Shown here: positions 60,901 through 64,000 of the stretch, piece after piece
Position numbering within the stretch: the first letter of the stretch is position 1
Layout: every line of letters starts with the position of its first letter
Origin: Nemophila menziesii
Taxonomy: Eukaryota; Streptophyta; Magnoliopsida; Boraginales; Hydrophyllaceae
Length of the DNA stretch: 64,000 nt
Assembly (NCBI GenBank): GCA_029959085.1
Contig: JARWIR010000003.1
Location: 33,061,505 to 33,125,504, forward strand
Direction: 5' to 3'
The notes under the pieces: model-generated
Told to the model about the DNA's origin: nothing
Seen by the model: only the letters and a program-made list of their open reading frames with translations
Database searches by the model: none
Made by a program: the position numbers and the translations under genes

Positions 60901-61821
60901 TAGTTAAAATTTGGTTTGGATCGGTTTGTTGACAACCTAGTTCGGACGTTTGCCAACCTAGTTCAAAGCAAGACACTTATTCATAGATAAGAGGAAAAAC
61001 TTATTGACTAAAGAAGTAAGTTATTCATGTAAGAATCTTGTAGTAAGAAACTTCTTCGCAACCTCGTCCAGACAGGAGGTACAATAAGATTCTTTTATCT
61101 TCTAGTTACATAGGTCCATCCTCTCTAATTTATTACCATCACCTATACGCCCACCTTCTCCTATATACTTTTTGATGAATTTGAAAAAATGAAAAATAAC
61201 GCATTAGGAAAAGTAACAAAAAAATATACCATGCATGCATGTTGGCCTCATTTATTTATTTTTATTGATGAAAATCTCTGTGTTAGCCATTAATAAATGT
61301 GATCATTTACCTGATATGAAATATATATATTGGCGGATTTACGAGGGCTTGATCATGTAGTAACTGACATCTTAATTTATGTTTGATTGCAGGAAGATTG
61401 GGTACTATGTCGAGTGTTTCAAAAAGCTAAAAGTGAAAACAGCCATAGATCAACAAGCCCTGATCAATACTCCGATAATATTCCTCAAGGTGGTGCTGCT
61501 AATTGGCCTGGTAACTTTCTCCAGTTTCCCTCTTCTTCCAAAAATCCAGTACCCGATCAGTTATTCGAAAACCCAAACCAGTTCTTGAACATACCCATGC
61601 TAGACAACGATATGAATCTTCCGTTATCTCCCGACCAAGAATTGAACAAACTCGATCGCTCTCATCCCTTGATAAACAGCACAAAAAGCGACGATGATGA
61701 TCAATTCGGATTCTTATTCGATATGAATTTTCAAGAAGCAAACATATTACAAGATACAGCACCTTCAACACTTGATATCATATCTGAAGAAGATCATAAT
61801 ACCAATTCAACTTTCTTTTAA
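53013..61821 (+). CDS. NAC-domain transcription factor gene (3 exons)
   Basis: Exons 53013-53181, 57170-57435 and 61393-61821 join in frame (GT-AG introns) to give 287 aa. The five NAC subdomains are complete: A '[19 protein letters not shown]', B '[19 protein letters not shown]', C '[20 protein letters not shown]' through '[10 protein letters not shown]', D '[19 protein letters not shown]', E '[11 protein letters not shown]'. The C terminus (about 160-287) is Ser/Asn/Pro-rich with an acidic '[14 protein letters not shown]' patch, a likely activation segment. NAC proteins bind CACG-core promoters in the nucleus as dimers. From memory the N terminus ([14 protein letters not shown]) most resembles the ANAC074/KIRA1 group linked to floral senescence, often annotated 'NAC21/22-like'; that subgroup call is tentative. 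Both introns are about 4 kb, far longer than usual. Confidence 0.95.
54358..54735. mobile_element. Small TIR element in intron 1
   Basis: The ends AGGCCGGTCCTG and CAGGACCGGCCTT are inverted. Subterminal GGCCTTGGGCCCC/CTTGGGCCTCC words are also inverted. About 375 bp, no coding frame. No convincing target duplication was resolved, so the superfamily is open. Confidence 0.6.
54833..54901. repeat. (TA)n microsatellite in intron 1
   Basis: About 34 uninterrupted TA units. Tyr-Ile reading frames across it are artefacts. Confidence 0.95.
57170..57435 (+). CDS. NAC gene exon 2
   Basis: Acceptor TTTTTGTAG precedes 57170. Donor GTATCT follows 57435. Encodes the end of subdomain B plus C and D (residues 57-145), including the DNA-contacting 'WKATGKDR' segment. 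The phase joins cleanly with exons 1 and 3. Confidence 0.95.
58060..58620. repeat. GAGCTCGA-rich degraded element in intron 2
   Basis: Repeated CGAGTCGA/CGAGCTC/GTTCACGAACA words occur with opposite polarity at the two ends ('GTGGTAAATAAGGCGAGTC' versus 'TTTGGATCATTTACAACC'). This suggests an old short DNA transposon; no duplication was found. Confidence 0.4.
58740..58747. repeat. hAT target duplication (left) AGATTAAT
   Basis: Identical to 59549-59556. Confidence 0.9.
58773..58792. repeat. Poly-G tract, 20 bases
   Basis: An unbroken run of 20 G near the left terminus of the hAT MITE. Its length may be affected by sequencing. Confidence 0.85.
58916..58978 (+). other. tRNA-like patch inside hAT MITE
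   Basis: 'TAGTTTAGTGGA' resembles an A box and 'GTGTGTTTGAAACA' a degenerate B box, spaced about 45 bases. No full cloverleaf can be drawn, so it is at best a decayed tRNA-derived piece. Confidence 0.25.
60153..60771. mobile_element. hAT-type element in intron 2
   Basis: Ends CAGTGGCAGAGCCA and TGGCTCCGCCCTTG are inverted (11 of 14). Flanks TCCTTAGA (60145-60152) and TTCTTAGA (60772-60779) match at 7 of 8 positions. 619 bp, non-coding, with a fold-back MITE nested inside. Confidence 0.75.
60507..60684. mobile_element. Fold-back MITE nested in hAT element
   Basis: Nearly the whole 178 bp is one inverted repeat: 'GTAATGCTGGGTATCACC' and 'GTGATTACCCAAATATCACC' on the left are mirrored by 'GGTGATATTTGGGTGATCAC' and 'GGTGATACCCAGTATTAC' on the right. 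The spacer is a short GA-rich loop. RNA from it would form a long hairpin. Confidence 0.85.
61393..61821 (+). CDS. NAC gene exon 3
   Basis: Acceptor TTGATTGCAG precedes 61393. Encodes subdomain E ('[11 protein letters not shown]') and the variable C terminus, stop TAA at 61819-61821. Rich in Ser, Asn, Pro and Asp, with 'FGFLFDMNF' near residue 255. An (AT)n run follows directly in the 3' region (61826-61848). Confidence 0.95.
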   Translation, partial: EDWVLCRVFQKAKSENSHRSTSPDQYSDNIPQGGAANWPGNFLQFPSSSKNPVPDQLFENPNQFLNIPMLDNDMNLPLSPDQELNKLDRSHPLINSTKSDDDDQFGFLFDMNFQEANILQDTAPSTLDIISEEDHNTNSTFF

Positions 61822-62139
61822 ACTGTGATATATATATATATATATATAGGAAAAGCTAAAGATATATTATTGTATTATTTATAAAAGTAATAGGGTGTTT
61901 TTATATAAGGTACGAGTAGTGTTTGCTACTTTTTAATATTCTTTATTTGATCATAGGATTGTTTAGATTATAGAAATTGTATTGGTACAGTTATTTGTAC
62001 TCATCACTGTTTGGGTGCACTAGTTATATATATTTCGTTTGCATTTCATAAAATAATAATTGAATCCAATCTTTAAAGAAAATTATGATGCAAGCGTATT
62101 TAATTAAAAAATCACCCAGAAAAATATAATTTAAATATT

Positions 62140-62432
62140 ATCTATAATGTATTTGTTAAGTAGTCCAATTATAGATTTTTATTTCTAGATTTATTTTTTC
62201 TTTTTTCTTTTATGATTGGACCACTTAATTGACATATCATAGATGATATTAATCTTAGGTATCACCAAAAATGTATCACCCAAACATCACCTATGATATG
62301 TCAATTAAATGGTCCAATCATGGAAAAGAGAGAAAAAAGTAAATCTAGAAAAAAAATTCATGACTGGATCACTAGATCGTCACATCATGGATAATGTTTA
62401 GGTAATACCTTTTTGGATGATGCCAAGCATTT
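62140..62432. mobile_element. Fold-back MITE(s) downstream of NAC gene
   Basis: 'AGGTATCACCAAAAATGTATCACC' type words at 62256 (shown in pieces) and 'GGTAATACCTTTTTGGATGAT' near 62401 are inverted and relate to the MITE in intron 2. A second inverted pair, 'GGACCACTTAATTGACATAT' (62218-62237) and its complement near 62295-62314, overlaps it. This suggests nested or compound copies; exact ends were not fixed. Confidence 0.6.
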
Positions 62433-62641
62433 TAAAGACATGGCATTCGTATTTTTTAAAATGTCATTTGTTTTTTTTATTAAATAAGAGTTTAAATCAT
62501 ATTTGAGGTATTCTTCTCAACTTGATCATGCCTTTCCTCCAAAGAAAGCGAGGAAAGTAGATTTAGTTGTTGTAAATGATTTTTAAAACTTCTACACATC
62601 AAGTTGTAAGTGTTTTAATTTGTTGTAAATATATCACGGCT

Positions 62642-62682
62642 AAAGGCGTGGTCGTCTACACGGACATTCGTGACTACGCCTT
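62642..62682. repeat. Short hairpin at CACTA boundary
   Basis: AAAGGCGTGGTC (62643-62654) and GACTACGCCTTT (62672-62683) are inverted at 11 of 12 positions with an 18-base loop. Confidence 0.6.
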
Positions 62683-62683
62683 T

Positions 62684-64000
62684 TACTACTGGATTCGTCC
62701 TATTTAGCGACGAGAGCCCTCGTCGCTAATAACCCGTATTTCGTCGATAAACGTGATTAGCAACGACATGTCGTCGCTAATCTGTCGTCTCTATCGTTTC
62801 GTCGCTATTTGGCCCATTAGCGACGAATTGTTGTGATTTCGCCCCTAATCACTCAGACGATTATCGACGAGGCATGGTGTCGCAATGTTTACAAGTTAGC
62901 GACGACGCCACCTCGTCGCTAATTAATTAATTAGTTTTTCTTTTTTTATTCGGTTATTAATTATTTATATTTTCTTTTTTTTTAATACACTAACCACGGA
63001 ATAATAGCGACGGATAAGTCGTCGCTATTATTGTTTTATTTTTTTTATTTTGCCGTAAATGATTATTTATTTATTTATTTTATGTGTTAGCGACGACACC
63101 ATTGTCATCGCTATTCGTTAATATTTTCTTTTTAAATCATTTTTTAAAAATTAGTTTGGATTTTGATTTTTGTTTTTATTTTAAATATAATGCAAAATTC
63201 ACAAATAAATATAAATCCAAAAATATACATAAAATACGATCATTCGATAATAAAATTAAAACGTGAAGTCAAAGTCAAACATAGTCAAATAAAAAGTCAA
63301 ACATAAGTAAAAAACGTAAATTCAAATATTACAAACCATCAGAATAAAATAAATATAATCAATCATCACTCAAGTGCTCGTCTTAATTCATCTTCTCTCT
63401 CTTCATCGTCTTCTCTCTCCTCACCAGTGGCCCCGGGTATGCTGATCGGTGGAAGTCCTTGGGCGATTCTCATGCTGTGTAACGCTTCGAGGAGCGTGTC
63501 CGCCTTGCTCGGGGGCTGACTCGTCCGACTCGAAGAAGCTATGGGCCCAGTCGATGCGGAGGCTGGATCCGGTATAGGTTCAAGTCCTTGAGCCGCGCGA
63601 AGCTCGTTCATTCTAGCCAGAATCACCTTGAGCAGCTCCTCGTTCTGCCTATCCGGCTGTGTAGGAGTCCTGGCTCTTTTTCGGACTGGACCAATGGTGG
63701 GCACCCAATATTTTGTCTTGGGTGGGTGCAGGACCTCCATGATAGTCTCGAGCATGGCATCCATCTGCTCCTGGACAGAAACTTCAGCTCGGCCTGCACA
63801 ACTTTCTTCTTCATCTTCTCCCGAAAAAACCCTGTAATTAGATTTCAATTTAAAAATAAATTAGTTTAATAAAAAAGTAAAGTTAAAAATAAATAATTAA
63901 TTTAAAGAAACTTAAAAAAAAAACTTACACTAGCTTTCTGCAAACGCTCGTCACGCCAGCTATCTGTAGCTGCATCGTAAGACAGGTGATCGAAATAGCC
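62684..64000 (-). mobile_element. CACTA-like element, runs off window
   Basis: TACTACTGG near 62684 is a probable mutated CACTA end and resembles the start of the element at 50425. From 62700 to 63115 there are at least ten copies of TAGCGACGA / TCGTCGCTA in both orientations, the subterminal repeat type of CACTA elements. A minus-strand accessory protein frame follows. The other end lies beyond the window. Confidence 0.65.
63366..64000 (-). CDS. CACTA accessory (Ptta/TNP1-like) protein, partial
   Basis: An open minus-strand stretch from the window edge ('GYFDHLSYDAATDSWRDERL') continues, after a candidate intron with GTAAGT donor at 63928 and ACAG acceptor near 63832, into a frame ending at 63366. 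The second part contains 'VSVQEQMDAMLETIMEVL' (a helix likely to pair), 'GPVRKRARTPTQPDRQNEEL', and a Ser/Pro-rich then acidic tail. The exon phases do not join cleanly with the splice sites I chose. The profile (D.W.DE, helix, low-complexity tail) fits plant En/Spm accessory proteins that bind subterminal repeats. The N-terminal part is outside the window. Confidence 0.45.

Larger units (their letters stand above)
59700..60950. repeat. Degraded element split by a hAT insertion
   Basis: Words such as GAGTTTGAGTTT, GTTCGACTCG and GAGTCGAAC before 60150, and CCGAGTTGAG and CAAACTTAAACTC after 60775, look like the two halves of one older repeat. It is interrupted by the hAT element at 60153-60771. 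Limits are approximate. Confidence 0.35.

Noticed and set aside
63588..63869. Plus-strand frames opposite the CACTA accessory protein
   Set aside because: The minus-strand frame is longer and has the expected composition; the plus frames are shadows.

Overview
This is a repeat-dense stretch of a plant nuclear genome, almost certainly from a flowering plant and probably a eudicot. It is AT-rich with very few long open frames. Its transposons belong to plant families: Athila/Tat-type Ty3-gypsy LTR elements, L1-type LINEs with a DUF4283-like ORF1, hAT and CACTA DNA elements, and fold-back MITEs. The only intact-looking host gene is a three-exon NAC transcription factor. I cannot name the species. 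I saw no CRISPR array, operon, rRNA or convincing functional tRNA.

Left part (1-12.4 kb): the window opens inside an Athila-like LTR (1-1182) joined directly to an integrase-tail remnant. A long non-coding 3' region with microsatellites follows, then a duplicated polypurine tract and a 3' LTR (5096-6590). Next is a minus-strand hAT transposase pseudogene (about 7.5-11.1 kb) split by a solo LTR (8128-9637), then a 5'-truncated LINE tail (about 11.15-12.37 kb).

12.7-24.7 kb: a hAT-like non-autonomous element (12773-15002) carries a nested solo LTR with a perfect target duplication. It abuts a nearly full-length minus-strand LINE (15018-19771) with a 14-bp target duplication. A probable copia-type LTR, a hAT MITE with a perfect 8-bp duplication (22368-22984) and a probable PPR pseudogene follow.

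24.7-36.6 kb: two related LINEs point toward each other (24.8-27.5 plus, 34.3-36.6 minus). Between them lies a rearranged Athila-like element whose LTR+PBS+gag end is inverted relative to the rest. That rest keeps gag, protease and an integrase tail but has no reverse transcriptase.

37.6-47.6 kb: minus-strand Tat-like gag and Athila-like gag-pro-RT remnants, each split by a solo LTR with a recognisable target duplication, and a further LTR with a weak PBS.

47.6-64 kb: a 491-bp tandem duplication, a CACTA element (50425-52315) with a 3-bp duplication, and then the NAC gene (53013-61821, 287 aa). Its two introns of about 4 kb each are filled with hAT elements, MITEs and simple repeats. A second CACTA-like element runs off the right edge.

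Functionally the window is one regulatory gene embedded in layered transposon debris. The clearest results are the nesting order, the exact target duplications, the conserved ORF1/ORF2 overlap in the LINEs, and deletion derivatives that keep only protease and/or the integrase tail. I found no convincing undescribed gene system.
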